From assembly GCF_014066305.1 (NCBI RefSeq), contig NW_023501079.1:124001-188000 (forward strand): a stretch of DNA of 64,000 nucleotides. The letters are read 5' to 3'. This stretch comes from Letharia columbiana. Lineage: Eukaryota; Ascomycota; Lecanoromycetes; Lecanorales; Parmeliaceae. A model generated the notes under the pieces. The model saw only the letters and a list, made by a program, of their open reading frames with translations, was not told where the DNA came from and made no database searches. Position numbers and translations under genes: made by a program. Shown here piece by piece: positions 47,756 to 60,408 of this stretch. The stretch's first letter is position 1. Each line of letters opens with the position of its first letter.

Positions 47756-50700
47756 GGTGGAAATAGTTTGGCGGGGAAGAGGGCCCCTTCCCTCCTGCTC
47801 TAGGTGCGAACCAAAAGGATGTATCTATCTTGGGGAAGTTGCACATAGCGATGACCGTCATGACTCTACATGATTACGATGAACGTCATGGGCCAGAGAT
47901 AGGTGCCAGCCCACGTTTTATATTTTGCCTTCAGATTAGCATGTATCTAGCATTGATGCACCCATCAATTCGACTACTTCTTGGCTATTGGCCAATGCAT
48001 GAGTCTTTTCGGGAGCTTTATCCTTCGTCTCAATCTTTCTCCAGTGCCCGGCCGGCGCTGGCCGGAGCAAAAGCTAGAGCAATCACAGAGACGAAGGGGA
48101 AGATGTAGATTCGGTAGCATTGATCGTTGCGTCCCGATCCATCCCGAATCTTTCATACCACCATGTGAACCTGGAGGACGCCTTCATGGTAGGTAGACAA
48201 TCTTGTTCACCAAAGCTCGAGGTGGTCAAGCCATTGCAAGGTGGAGGAGCACCATGGCGGAGAGCTACGTCGTTACCATCCCTCCCTGCCCTTCAACTAC
48301 GACGATTGGCCGGTGCCCGGCAGCGTGACTTGGGACGAGCGGTAGCATGGGTGTACTTTACTTCCCGCTCCCGTGAGCTTCGTATGCCTCCGTCTCGTTT
48401 CTCGATGCCACTTGATGGATCCTTTACGTCCCTCTCGTAGGCGATGCATGCACCACCCGGTCGTAAGCAACGGGCCATTTTCTGATCCCTTGAAGCCGAT
48501 ACAAGATCTCGGTAAATGACAGATGGACTTTTGCTGAACACCGTCGAGAAGAGAGACCCGCGCCAACATCAAGCAGAAGACCACTTCACTGCACTTCGCC
48601 CACCTGAGTTCGAAACGGTATACGGGGTGTGGACACGCTTTTTTGAAACCTCTAGGTGTTCTATTCACTGTGTGTGGCATAGCCACCGTTTGAGCAACAT
48701 CTCACCTTCCCTGGCCTTCTCCGCCTCCGGAAGTGTCCGGAGGAACCGTCCCAAACGGCAAGTCCTTGTGCCTTTCCTCCCTTCCCCGATGCCGCTGAGC
48801 TGGCATCCTTGGAAAGCTGAAGAGCAGCGCATCATTAGCACTACCATCTCAATTTTCTTGATTTTTCGACCTGCAGTTGCACGACCACACAGCAGTGGTG
48901 GCAGCTCCCACCTGCACGCCCACAACTTTAAGCGACCGGTGGTCTTCCGAGAAATTCTTGGTAAATGGGAAGTGAGAAGAGCGGGGCGAGCAAAAGCTCA
49001 TGGTGGTTAATGTTCGGATATATCGGCGCCGTGTCGCAGCGAGCTAGGCGTTCCACGGATAACCCCTTTGGTCGAAAAAGATTATCTTTGCTGAAACCTG
49101 ACGCGGGCAGTAATTCAAGGCCACAGGGGTCCTGGAAATCCCAAAAGCGTCGAACCATCACGGCGGCAACATGATCTCAACCAATGGAACGCGTTGAATC
49201 CATGGGCCTATACAGATTCCACGGTGGGATGATAAGTCTCTTCGGGTTGCTGGGATCAATTTGGTGCCGAACAGGGTGCAGCTTCGGGCGCGCTATCCAG
49301 CCGACGAGGTAGGGAGCAATCTGTACTATCACTATTAAAGAAGAAAGCAGAAAGATTATGCGGGCTGAACGGGGAATTAAGCAGCATGGTCATGCCAATG
49401 AGCTGGAATCTGTAGGCAGAAAGTGGAAAGAGTGTACTGATAGAGTAAAGGCAAGGCACTGCAGAGGAGAAATGGTTGGAAACAGCGCAGGACGTTGGTT
49501 TGATCACCTGTCCATGTCATGCATAAAAACCTATGCACGACCAACGAGATGCAGACTAAGCAACGATCTTACCGCTTCGGGGATGGCGCTGACGACAGCT
49601 TGCATGCAGGGAAGATAGCCAATGATTGAATGGAACCAATGGTGCAAAAGAGAATCTGCAGAAAGGAGTAATATGACGCCCGTGCTCTCCAACTGCAAAC
49701 CCATGAATGCAAGACGGCTGACTTGGCAAAAATGGTTGCCAAGCTATTCTGGAGTCGGCGTTAGGGAGTCAGGAAAGAAAGGTAATGGTATCCTGTTACT
49801 TTTCCCCTCGAATCTCTCGTGCAGTTCTCGTAGAAGCGGTGATGGAGACAGGATAGGAAAATCTTGCCTTGCTTGGAACGTCTTGATGAGATGATGTCTT
49901 TTCGCCTTGCCTTTCGTGGTAGCTACCTGGGTACCTACCATAAGTCGAGGCTCCGAGTCCGCCTCGAGTCGGCGCTTCCTAGATCAATGACACGGCCATG
50001 TGACCTAAACATAAAGGCCCATCCATGTTTGATGTTGTCTAGGTCCAGCTCCCAGATTCCCAGATTCCCAACGTCCGGCTCCACTTCCGTTATTGCTGTT
50101 GCTCGTCTTCTCCTGGTTTTTGGGCTGCCAAGGGGGAACAAGATGATCCTACGCGGAACCGATGTCCGAATGCGTCAAGAGGGAGCGAGATGAGCTGTAG
50201 CGGCAAGTTTATGCACCGGTCAGCATCAACGTACCAGTCGGTTCTCTCCGGCTCCAGATCCGTTTTATGTTTTGTCGCAGCAGATCTACGCTCAATTGAG
50301 GAAGGAGGACGACAGGAGGGAGGGTTTCATCCTACGTGTCTGGCGACACCGGACCGTTCAGGAAAGTCTTCGAGTCTAAAGTCGAGTCAATCTACATGAG
50401 CGCCGATCTCTTACCCGCTCGAAGGGTTGTGCATGGAAGTAAGTTTTTGTTTGTTTGTTTATTGGAACATGGAACATGGAAATATGTATGATAACATGGG
50501 GTGGATGTCGGTGTGAAAGAGAAGAATTGAAAAGGGATCAAATGAAAGAATTCAAAGGGAGATCCTACCGTAGCTCTATCTTCCAAGTTCCCAGCGACAT
50601 CCGCCAAGCTTTCCAAGATGACTCATTAAACTTTGAGAGTATTCCTTTTCCTTGATCGGGAGAGGGGAGGGGGTTGCCCTTCTAGCCTATCTCCTAGAAC

Positions 50701-51328
50701 GAACGGAAGAAAGGCCGATCACCAAAAAGTTTGCTCAAAAAATAAAAAATAAAAAGGCCGGTACTTGGCGATCGTCGTTTTTTCTGCAAAACGGAAATCC
50801 GCTAGAAGCAATCGTCCTGGACTTCTCGGCCTTCTAGAAGCCTCCTTACTCCGGGCTAGTGGGCCACGCCTTGTCGCATTTCCCGGGGGTCTGGAACTTG
50901 CGCGAGCCGACTTTCTCTTTCATCGTCATGACTTTACTATTCACGTCCTCAGGGAGCGCATGGACATTGTCACGCCGGTGCATCGGACGGTCTGGCTCGT
51001 GGAGACGGCAGCTGCTCCTCGCTTCGTGTTCATCGGATGGACATCGAGTCCCTTGGCTGGCACTGGACTAGGCTGCACAGAAAGCGGGACCGGGAAGGTC
51101 ATTGGATAACGGACTATCTGTACAAGGTAGTCTATATAGCAAGAAAAAATCAGTGCGCCTCGTTATGAACATCCCAAGTCTATGGTCGTAGGAAACGCAT
51201 GAGTCGCCCGGGTCTATCCCTTATGCTACCAAGAACATCGATCGAGGTCGGCAAGCAAAAATCAAAAACATTTTGTGGTATACCCCGCACGCCGGAAACA
51301 AGATACAAGTACAAGCAGGCTGTGATGA
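47756..51328. other. 3.6-kb stretch without a supported gene
   Basis: Several open frames of 60-165 codons exist on both strands (the longest at 48,516-49,010, +), but none shows a recognisable domain, signal peptide or exon chain. Base composition is ordinary and CA/TG are normal, so it is not RIP-mutated. It holds the 3' end of HSP104 and the 3' end of the transcription factor. It could contain a non-coding RNA or a fast-evolving gene. Confidence 0.55.
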
Positions 51329-53501
51329 TTAACCAAACAACACCTCTTTCGACATGGACTGCGCCACATCTCTCCACTCAACCTCACCGTGACCCGAGTC
51401 ACTTCTCCGCCAGATCTCCTCACAGACCTCCCAAGCAGTGACAATGTTGTTCATGCCCTGCCTGGTTTCCAGGTGGCGGAAGACGGTTCGCGCAACGTTC
51501 CTGTCCACATCCTCCACCGCTTCGCAAGCAGCGGTGAAGAGAGGCCAGACTAGAGTCGCCATGGGACCAGAGAATATGACGACGCGGAGGCATGATTGCA
51601 GTGTCTGCTTGGTAGGCGTTTGCACTTTCGGATCCGAGCGAGGATAGGATAGGATCACGCGATAGAGAAAGACGAAAGAGGCCTGTTTGTGTGCTTCGGC
51701 GTTATTGAGAATAGATTGCAGGCGGGAGTCATCACCCGGATTCTCAATCGTAACCACCGAAGGCGGCAGTTTGGGAACCCACTGTTGCAGCGCGAGCTCA
51801 ATGCTAGTCGTGTTGGTTTCGAAATCGGCTCGCAGATTATTGGCCTTGTCATGGCCAGGGCTCTGCAACTCTTCCTTGTCCAGATTTCGCTTGACATCTA
51901 CCAGGCTGGCGAGTCGGTGGATGACGGGCCATAGGTCTGCCATGAGGCCGAAGAGAGTGTCCACCGACGCCATGGCTGAGCGGTCGTGAACAGAAACGAA
52001 ATCTTGAGCCGAGGGTACGAGGATGGTCCCGGACATAGGGGAAGAGCCGAATGAGAGAGCGGAAGCCACATCGAAATACCGGAACGCCTATATACTGTAA
52101 GAAGGAAGTATGTTGTAGATGCGGATTGAGTCAGCTTACCCTTTCAAGGAAGATACTGGTCGGACCACGTTTCGCTCTCCGTTCCCGCATTATTGATAGT
52201 GCGCCTCTCAGATGACTGTTCAATACAGTAGAAGAGCCACTTCTCACGATCTGAAGAGTGTCAGCATGCCGTGGGAGGTTTTGGGGATGGAAAAACGAAC
52301 TTCGTAATACAATAATAAGATAATGACGGCAAGAACTTCATCTCGGTTGCCTTCGTCCTTATGTGCTATGAGACCCGCGAGGCCTTGCAAAGCTTTCGAA
52401 TGCAGATCAAGAGCCCTTTCTTCTACATGCAACCCCCGGTGCTCAAGATGCGCGCTTGAGATGGCGTAGATGGCATTGAGTAGAGGAGGGCTCTTTCGAG
52501 CCATGGGTAATACGAGCTGTCTGAAAGGGTTGCCCGAATCTTCTTTGAAAACGATGAGGTGGCTTAAGACGTTGCAAAAGTGATCTAAGAGACCTCTTCG
52601 AGATTCGCGACTGGTGTACTCCGAGTACGGAGGGAGACCGGGGGACTGAGCGTGGACGCTTGGGGTAAAGTCGTAGGGCGAGCCGGCAGATTGTGGGGAG
52701 AGAAAGGCGCTTGTAGGATCCGGATATGAGCTGCTCCGAGACAGGGCGGACGGCGGTGCCGTGAACATTTCTCTCGTGACCTGGACTATATCTGGATCGT
52801 AGGGTGGAGGGTCCTTGGAGAAGCCGTCTAGCGGGTCCATGTGAAGCTGTTTCACCTGGTCGAGGCTAGGGGAATGTCGCGCAAAGCTATCAAGAGATGT
52901 GAAAGGAGGAAGAGGGGAGTTCATGTCTCCAAAGGTGTCGCTGCCGCAGCTTGAAGCGGAATCACTGAAGACTGAATCGGCCGAATGGATTTCCCAATTC
53001 TCCGCGATAGCTGGAAGAGGCGGTGTTGGTGATCCAGATAAGATGGAGGAGCCGGAGCTTGAGTCTTGACGGAGAGCTTGGAGCCTGTCGTGGAAGCCAT
53101 AGTGTTGACCTGGGGCCGTGGTCGGAGGTCTCATGCCCATGTGTTCGGGGTTGGAGACGGTCCTTCTCCTCTTCCGGGGCTTGACGGGCTCATATTCACA
53201 CCTCAAGCCCCGTTCGAGGCAGCGATCACATTGCGGACGCTCTTCATTACACTTTTTCTTCTTCTCTTTGCTAAGCCATAGTAAGTATACTGGGAGACGT
53301 GTAATTGGTTTTCGGATTGGCTCACCAGTGTACACATCCTACAGCGAGCGGAAACATCCACGGTCAGCCCCGGCATGTCTTTTTTTTTTGAGGTACTTCT
53401 AATCAAGGACATAGGACGGCAAGATGTTATCGAAGCTTACCTGCTCGTGAGCGCCTCTTGGGAATCTTAGCTGGGACTGGTCTGTGGTAAAGCAACATCA
53501 T
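51329..53501 (-). CDS. Zn(II)2Cys6 transcription factor (Fungal_trans_2-like)
   Basis: Predicted 637-residue fungal regulator. Exons on the minus strand are 53,501-53,441, 53,338-53,326 (only 13 nt), 53,270-52,301, 52,250-52,140 and 52,087-51,329, all with GT-AG introns of 50-102 nt. Joining the first three exons yields GCVHCKEKKKKCNEERPQC followed by DRCLERGLRC, a perfect CX2CX6CX6CX2CX6C zinc cluster, then a basic stretch PRKRRRT. A Ser/Pro-rich linker (about 75-240) follows, then a helical domain (SRRGLLDHFCNVLSHLIVF, PPLLNAIYAISSAHLEHRG, ALSIMRERR) typical of fungal-specific factors of the Fungal_trans_2 type. It ends in EEIWRRSD...KEVLFG. The target pathway cannot be told and no gene cluster adjoins it. 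The long upstream region with G runs may be regulatory. Confidence 0.88.
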
Positions 53502-54980
53502 GGAAGGTGAACAGTCAAACATGAAAAGGCGAGGTAGTCCCTGAGACCACAAATATCGATGATATCAAAGAATGTTTGGAGACACAGGGAGGGCGGGCTT
53601 TAAGACAGATTCTTGGAGATCAGTTGCTGATCAGGTCGAGGTTTATAGCTTAGTGACTTTGATACCACAGGATTGAGGCTTTAAGACGTAAAGGGTATAG
53701 AATCAGAATGATATAGGCGCAACGTTTTATACCGTTCACTGGGGGGTGAGGGATGGGGGATGGGGGATGGGTATGGGTATGGGGTTCTTTTAGTTGCGGG
53801 GGGGGGTGGAAAGGTATTAATTATTATTATGATGATTCCAATTTCCAGTGGTTGCAGAGTAGTACGGTACGTACCTTGAGGTCATGTATCTTAGAAAGAG
53901 GCAGATGAAATAAAATGTGGGGCAAGGGGGTGGATGATCAATATGCCGGGGTTCGGTAATACTAGTTTCGCTGCAAGCCCTTGAACAAAATGTTGCAGGG
54001 ATGTTATTCCGTTTGATGCAGGAGTCAAGGAGACAAACGCGGGGGTTTAAGGGTAACAGGGGAGGGGAGGAGGGGGGGAGGAAACGTCATATTACTCGAG
54101 TCGCGATATCCACTCGTCGCATTGGGGCTTGGGGGGGTTGAAGGGGGGAGGGGGAAAGGGAGGTTTCTGCTTCAGAGCTGCCTGGGACAGCTGGGAAAGA
54201 GAACTGGGATTCACTAATCACTACCTATGGGATCTTCAATACCTACCTGAGGTACTTACTTTAGCCCTTAAGGCTGCCCTAAGAAAAACGAGACTAATGC
54301 ATACCCTGGCTTGAACTTGGCCAAGACACTAAAAAGTGACAAGGTTCGCAAGGTTTTAGGGATCGGCAGCTCGGTTCTATCATTCTTTGGGGAAAAGCGT
54401 TGAGATCGTCAGCACTTTAGATGTTTAGTGGACAGACCCCCGGACCCCTTCCATGTCCCACCATGGAATGATTGGATGATGATCCCTACACATCAACTGA
54501 GATCACGGCTCACCTCTCCGCCGACATCCTTCTAGCGACCTTCTAGAAGATTTCTAGTCTCCAGAATAGATTGAAGCAAGCACCCATGGAAGACATATGG
54601 AAACGGCGTGGAAGGCACCAAGAACATTCGTAACTTTCTTCTAGAAGAATCCGTCAACCGCTTGCCCAACCCCCCTTGCACCGTTTTGCCAACCTCACAC
54701 GGTCATTCCTCATCTGCTTCGAAACCACACCGTTCAAAAAGGCATACCTACCTAGTCCAAGTCGCTCAGTCCTAATTCCCTAAGACCCACCGATCGGAAA
54801 AAGTGGCAATTCTCATGCGTCGCCACATGTTTCATGCCCATCTATGCGTGACGGTAATACCTGAAACACTTCCACACATTTCCTCCAACGCTTAATCGCT
54901 CACACCCACGTCTCACAATGAAAAATGTCGTGCATTCTTCGGCCTACCCTCTTCATGCGATATGGGTAAAATTCGAATGT
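53502..54980. promoter_or_regulatory. 5' flank of the Zn2Cys6 gene with G-rich tracts
   Basis: No coding sequence is supported. It contains a GATGGGG/GTATGGG short-repeat stretch (53,741-53,784), a G run at about 53,798-53,806, and further G-run clusters at about 54,050-54,086 and 54,126-54,162. All are G-rich on the strand opposite to the transcription factor. Clusters of this kind can form G-quadruplexes; a regulatory role is only a suggestion. Confidence 0.5.
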
Positions 54981-57900
54981 ACTATCTTTGGAGCATTGGT
55001 CCAGACAAAACTCGGCCACTAGGCCTCACACCCTCAAACCGGTCGTCGAATCCCAAAGTCAGGTTTTCAATTGTGAAACAGTGAGAGCCGCTGTCTAAGT
55101 TCGATTGGGAATTGGGAACGGAATGGAATGCGGTACAGTACTGTAGTACTCCTGGCCTGGGCACGAAAACTTGGCCTCTTCTACCTAGCTCGTCACTGGG
55201 TCCATTGGCTTCATTGGATGTCTGTTTCGTCGCTTGTAACACCCTGGTCGCATCGCAACGTAGTAGATACTAGTTGGAGATCAACAGCTAGCCTAAACTC
55301 ATTCCGTTCAAAACAGACGAACTATTGCCGCGCGAACAATCATCGAAGACACCAAGAACATTCCATGAAAATGTGAGCTTTGATTGGATATCAGCCTCTG
55401 GACCGAAGAAAGGCTGACTCTGATGTTAACTCTCATTTCACGAGGATCTCACGGACTCCACCTGCGAGCCAATTCATCACAGCGGACAAGCAGATCGATA
55501 CCCTATCCATCTTCGAAATGTCACATCTCGAATGCCAGGCAGCGTCCATGGATCACCGAGTCTTACCGATTTTGAGGCTGAAGCAGACTCATTGCTTCAG
55601 TCATCTCGTATAGGCCATTCAAGCACTAGCCTCTAGCTAAATGATTCGTGGCAAGAGGACCCGAATGTTTGCCGAAGCTAGATCACCATCAATGGCTCGG
55701 GATCTAGCAGCCACCGACTCAGTAGCAGTTTGACTACACCTGTCGCAAACTGAATGGAATGATCCCCAACGATGACACATACATATGCTGACGAGTCCTT
55801 GAATCCCAGGTGTCTTCTATCTTAGTGGGTCCTGTGTAGAGCTTGAGAAATGTGGAACGTGGTGACTGGCTCACAAGTGCCTCAGAGCTGCCAATGACGG
55901 ACTGAGACCAGTGCTCGACGATCTTGTGACTTCCACTTTTCGCCACCGCTCCATAGAAGCGGTGGAAGGGTTTCCAATCGTCCAGCTTTCGTTGTCCGAT
56001 CCTGCCATCTGGCAGACTAGTCAACTTCTCCCGACAATGTGGACATGGTGGCGCAATAATGGACTCACGGTCCTGCGAGATAAGATAGTCGCCTGTCAAG
56101 GGAGAATGACCAAGAGAACAGTAAGATCTTTGATTGAAACATTTCCTTTTCCCGGCCAACCATGTTGACGTGTCTAGACTCATATATTCCGGCGTCATAG
56201 CTTCGGGAAGCCTTACGGATTGAACTCGGATGCTGTTTCAGAGCATGCAGCCCGCTTCAGGGTGACCCAAGCCCGTCGAGGTTTCGAAGTAGCGTTAGCT
56301 GTTACTATTTTGGATGCGACGGTACTTACTCCCTTGCGCTGCAGCATGATTTGCTATTTTTGTAACATCTTTGTTTGAACGACATCGGAGGAGTGCTTAC
56401 AATATACGTTGACCAGCCTGCTTCAGAGATATGATACTTGTGTTTGAAGCTTGCTTTAGAACGAGCTCTTACATTGTCTACGTTTTCTCGTGTTCTCGAG
56501 ATTTGCCAGCTGGTGGGCAGCTGTGTAGAGCTCTTGAAATGCCTCTGAGGATCTTGGTATTGGCGCGAACTTAGTATTTGAGAATGAGGCTGCATCTGTA
56601 AGTTTGATGGTTGGTTGGCAACTGCTGCCCATACTGTTGTTCTTGCGTGCCAATTGCTCGGCCATTCGCTGAGTTGCTAATGGTGCTTCACTAGCAGAGA
56701 CCATAAGTATTGGGCCCGTACAGTGTGGTATCAAATCATGTGATGGCGGTTCGAGGGTACATGCAGGGTTCGCCATCAGAGCGGTCCTAGATTTTGGGAA
56801 GACATGATCGTCATGGTCGTATTATTGCGCGCATGTGCGCCGGATCGGACATTATGGAGGATTAGATATCGCTTCTCCACGAAGCGGAAACACCAGGTAA
56901 CAGCCCCTGCTTTCCCCACACTTCGGAGGTCTCTGCAGAAAGCTCTAAGGATAGATTTCGCTTCGGAACACTGCTTTGGGTTTCGTCGCAGGTCGAGGCT
57001 TTGCCTGCATGTGTCACGCGAGAATGACGCGATTTTCATTTGCGAGCTTGTCAGATCGCAACATATGAAATCAGCCTTGGAAAGGACGTGTCGGCCAAGA
57101 ACACCTGATTGGTTTCGCGTGGCGGCTATCGTAAATCGCCTCAAGGTCTCAGAGTAAGACAATCTTTGACTCGTAAGACCTACAGTCTTTGACATCTTTT
57201 GGAAGCACTGTCAATCTTGGTGAGCGAATATTGCAGTCTCGATAGTCTCCTGCTGTCAGAGAAGACACGCAAAAGCGATGATAAAAATGGTTCTGGTAGA
57301 ATCGAAATCTGGGCTGCAAGGCTGGCGCAGGGGACGAGAACATTACCCATCCCAAAGGTATTAGGTTTTTATCTGGATGCCTTGAGTGTCAGCATGCCTT
57401 CTTGTCTACTACGCCGATATCCTGCAATCACTATTCCTAGAAGTCCTCGCGCAGCACCGAGAGACTTTACACTGTATGAAGGAGAGGACAAGACACAATT
57501 GATCAGCGTGAAGGGTACTCGCTTGGAGAAAGTCCAAAGATTCAGATTACAATTGAGAGTTTCTTTCGGTGGCTCTCATTGACTGAGGCCCGCTACATCA
57601 TCGACCCAGCATTGCCTCGGCAATTAGGAGACTTGAGGCACAAAGACTTGCGGAGGGAGCAGGGGGTCATTGTTCGCTGCTCGTCTAGCCGAAGCAGCGC
57701 CGGGGCTCAATTTCATGTCCTAGTTCGTGGCTTACAAGCTGGCTAGTCAATATGTGATGCAGACTCTACTCAGAACATGAGTCTGCCTGCAAAACGCACC
57801 CTCTTTGAGCAGCGGCAGAAATCAGCCCAACAGGCTTCCAACCCACGCAGGGATGCATTCGATGGAGATATTTACCTATTGGATTCGTGGGATGCAACCA

Positions 57901-58735
57901 TTGGCTTTCGAGAGGAAACGAGTCTCAATTGTGCTGCTGGCTGTTTTTCAGTGGATGAAAGGACACACACTATAACACTCGTTGCTACGAGCCATCGCCA
58001 TGCGTACACGGTAGTGTTCGGCTATATCCTCGTAGAAAAACAGAGTCCGGTGCTTGTAGATATTGGTAATTGGACTTGAGATGATGATCGAGCTAAGGAC
58101 TGAATCTAGTCTAATAAGTATCTTAACCAATTACAACGTAGCAGAAAACTGTATACTTGTGGGTACAAAAAGAATAACAGTGAAAGATGTGTATGGAAGT
58201 GAGCAGGTGCATCCATTCAAGTGGACTTGGTCCTTTTTTTGAAATCCGATCAACGAGACCGTGCTTCTTAATGAAATCTCCACTCTGGAACCATCAAAGA
58301 ATGTCAGAGTGTATGGATTGCTCGACAAGACACCCCCCCAAGGGTTTGCATTGCTATCTGGATTTGCAGTCTTCGAAATAGGCAATAATGCCCAAGATCA
58401 GCTCGAGGGTAATAGTCCATAGACATGAACACACCATCCTTGCACTATACCCAACTATCAGCAGTATTTGAAGCGCCGAGAAGCTTTTCATCAAGTATTC
58501 ATGAGGCCTGCATGAAGTCTGAAAATCTATTATTGAAATTCGTGGTTGTGGGAATATCTTCGACCAGGGGACGAAAAGGAGTAGGAACGGTAACTCCGAT
58601 AATTGCCAAGACGCTAAGCAAGAAAAAGATGTGAAGCTCAGCCTTCGAACAGCACCCAAACAAAGTCCTATTCAACTCATTCGTCTCACCTATCTTCCTC
58701 CTCTATCACACCAGTCTTTTAACTGCTTGTTCAAG
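54981..58735. other. 3.7-kb stretch with short open frames only
   Basis: Open frames exist on both strands, for example 55,734-56,198 (-, with a CPHC motif), 56,776-57,195 (-), 57,199-57,582 (+) and 57,777-58,079 (+). None has a family signature or a convincing exon chain that I can follow. The last 100 bp before 58,736 are CT-rich and should be the leader of the phosphate carrier. The stretch may contain one or more decayed or fast-evolving genes. Confidence 0.5.
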
Positions 58736-59905
58736 ATGGCTGCGTCAACTGGGTCGACGAAGCTAGATGGCCTGGTACAAAAGGCTTCTGCAAACACCCC
58801 AGAGAAGCTGAGCGGTCTTGCACTCTACTCGAGATTCGCATTGGCTGGTGCAATCTGCTGCTCGGTCACTCATGGAGGTCTCACACCTGTTGACGTGTAG
58901 GTGGTTTCTCCGACAAAAATGATCTTCATAAGTAATGACTGTCATGCCTAGTGTCAAGACACGGATACAACTCGATCCCATTACCTACAACAAGGGAATG
59001 ATTGGAGGCTTCCGTCAAGTCATTAAGAACGAAGGCTATGGCGCACTTGCGACTGGCTTTGGCCCTACCGCTGCTGGATACTTCCTGCAGGGTGCTTTCA
59101 AGTTCGGGGGATACGAACTCTTCAAGCAACAATGCATCACCTATTTTGGCTACGAGACCGCATCGAATAATCGGACGGCGGTCTACCTAGCTTCATCGGC
59201 TTTGGCAGAATTCTTTGCCGACATTGCACTCTGCCCACTGGAGGCCACCAGGATTCGACTTGTCTCTCAGCCTACTTTTGCTTCTGGCCTGTTGAGCGGA
59301 TTTGGGAAGATCTACAAGCAGGAGGGTGTTGGTGCTTTCTACTCAGGATTCGGACCGATTCTCTTCAAGCAGTAAGTTGAAAAATTATTGCACCGCCTGT
59401 AACATTTGCTAACGCCTAGGAGGGTGCCCTACACAATGGCCAAGTTCGTGGTCTACGAAAAGGTTGCAGAAGCCGTCTACCAACGCGTCGACAAGTCTAA
59501 GACATCTGATGGCATGCAAACCGTCATAAATCTCGGATCTGGTCTCATGGCCGGATTCGCAGCAGCCCTTGTCTCGCAGCCGGCCGATACCATGCTCAGC
59601 AAGATTAACAAAACCAAAGGACTACCCGGAGAAGGCACGACGAGCCGTCTCATCAAGATCGCAAAGGAGCTTGGACTTCGTGGAAGCTACACTGGTATCG
59701 GTGCTCGTCTCTTCATGGTATGATATAGCACCTATGATACAGTCCAATAACTGACCCGAGATCCAGGTGGGAACATTGACGGCCGGACAGTTTGCTATTT
59801 ACGGTGATATCAAGAAGTTTCTTGGTGAGTCTCCACTCGGTTTCTGCTTCCGAATGTCTGCTGACAGATTTAGGTGCCACTGGTGGCGTAGAGATTGCGA
59901 AATGA
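58736..59905 (+). CDS. MIR1: mitochondrial phosphate carrier
   Basis: Predicted 322-residue inner-membrane carrier that imports phosphate with protons for ATP synthesis. Exons are 58,736-58,896, 58,952-59,371, 59,420-59,717, 59,767-59,824 and 59,874-59,905; the four introns are 48-55 nt with GT-AG ends, and a CTAAC branch site is seen in the second. Three repeats carry the mitochondrial-carrier signature: [13 protein letters not shown] (its first codons made by the intron 1 join), [15 protein letters not shown] and [12 protein letters not shown]. The residues around each ([21 protein letters not shown], in part) fit the phosphate-carrier branch (Mir1/PiC) rather than other carriers. No long presequence is present. 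It ends ATGGVEIAK. Its leader is pyrimidine-rich, as in strongly expressed fungal genes. Confidence 0.95.
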
Positions 59906-60408
59906 AAAAGCAATGTTATTCTGCAGAGGTTTTAATTCATAGGCGTTTCGATTCATTGCATGCCAGGACAGTGGTCGGTTCTGCTCAGCGGTCTTTGAAA
60001 GAATCGTCGCTGGGCTGGGGGACACTAATGCTCCTGTTTCTGGAAAGGGATTCAAGGTGGCGTGTAATACTACCACGGTCCATCGATTATAGAGGAATAT
60101 TGATAGAGAGCGCTTTATTTCCACTCATCTGATCTTCTGATTCTGTTCCAATCTCTACGCTGACCAGTGAGTGACCTTGGCTTGTCGCAGAACGTGGATA
60201 AGGTGTGAGCGCCAAGGCTTAGGGCTATTGCTCCAGCAACCGCGCAACGACTCGATAAACAGTGGTCATGGTATTGAAATTCGTAAGACGAAGGCACAAC
60301 GCCATACTTTTAGATCCTTAACCTACGATCATTACAGCTGCGCGGAATCCAGTCCCTAATATCTCAACTGACCTTCCAGCTTCCCAATCCCTATAAATCG
60401 CACTTTTC
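59906..60408. promoter_or_regulatory. intergenic between phosphate carrier and anchored protein
   Basis: About 500 bp, tandem gene arrangement. Close to the next start is CTATAAATC (60,391-60,399), TATA-like but only about 10 bp from the ATG, so it is either in the leader or marks a downstream start. A CCTTCCAG string at 60,372 could be the end of a leader intron. Confidence 0.4.

Noticed and set aside
48516..49010. 164-codon open frame (+) in the gap after HSP104
   Set aside because: No recognisable domain, and a competing frame overlaps on the other strand; composition looks non-coding.
55734..56198. 154-codon open frame (-) with CPHC
   Set aside because: A single CxxC pair is not enough for a zinc domain; no second pair in the right place and no exon chain could be followed.
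57777..58079. 100-codon open frame (+) starting MSLPAKRTLFEQRQ
   Set aside because: Looks protein-like at first, but no family, no neighbouring exon and a normal density of chance frames here; left as unsupported.
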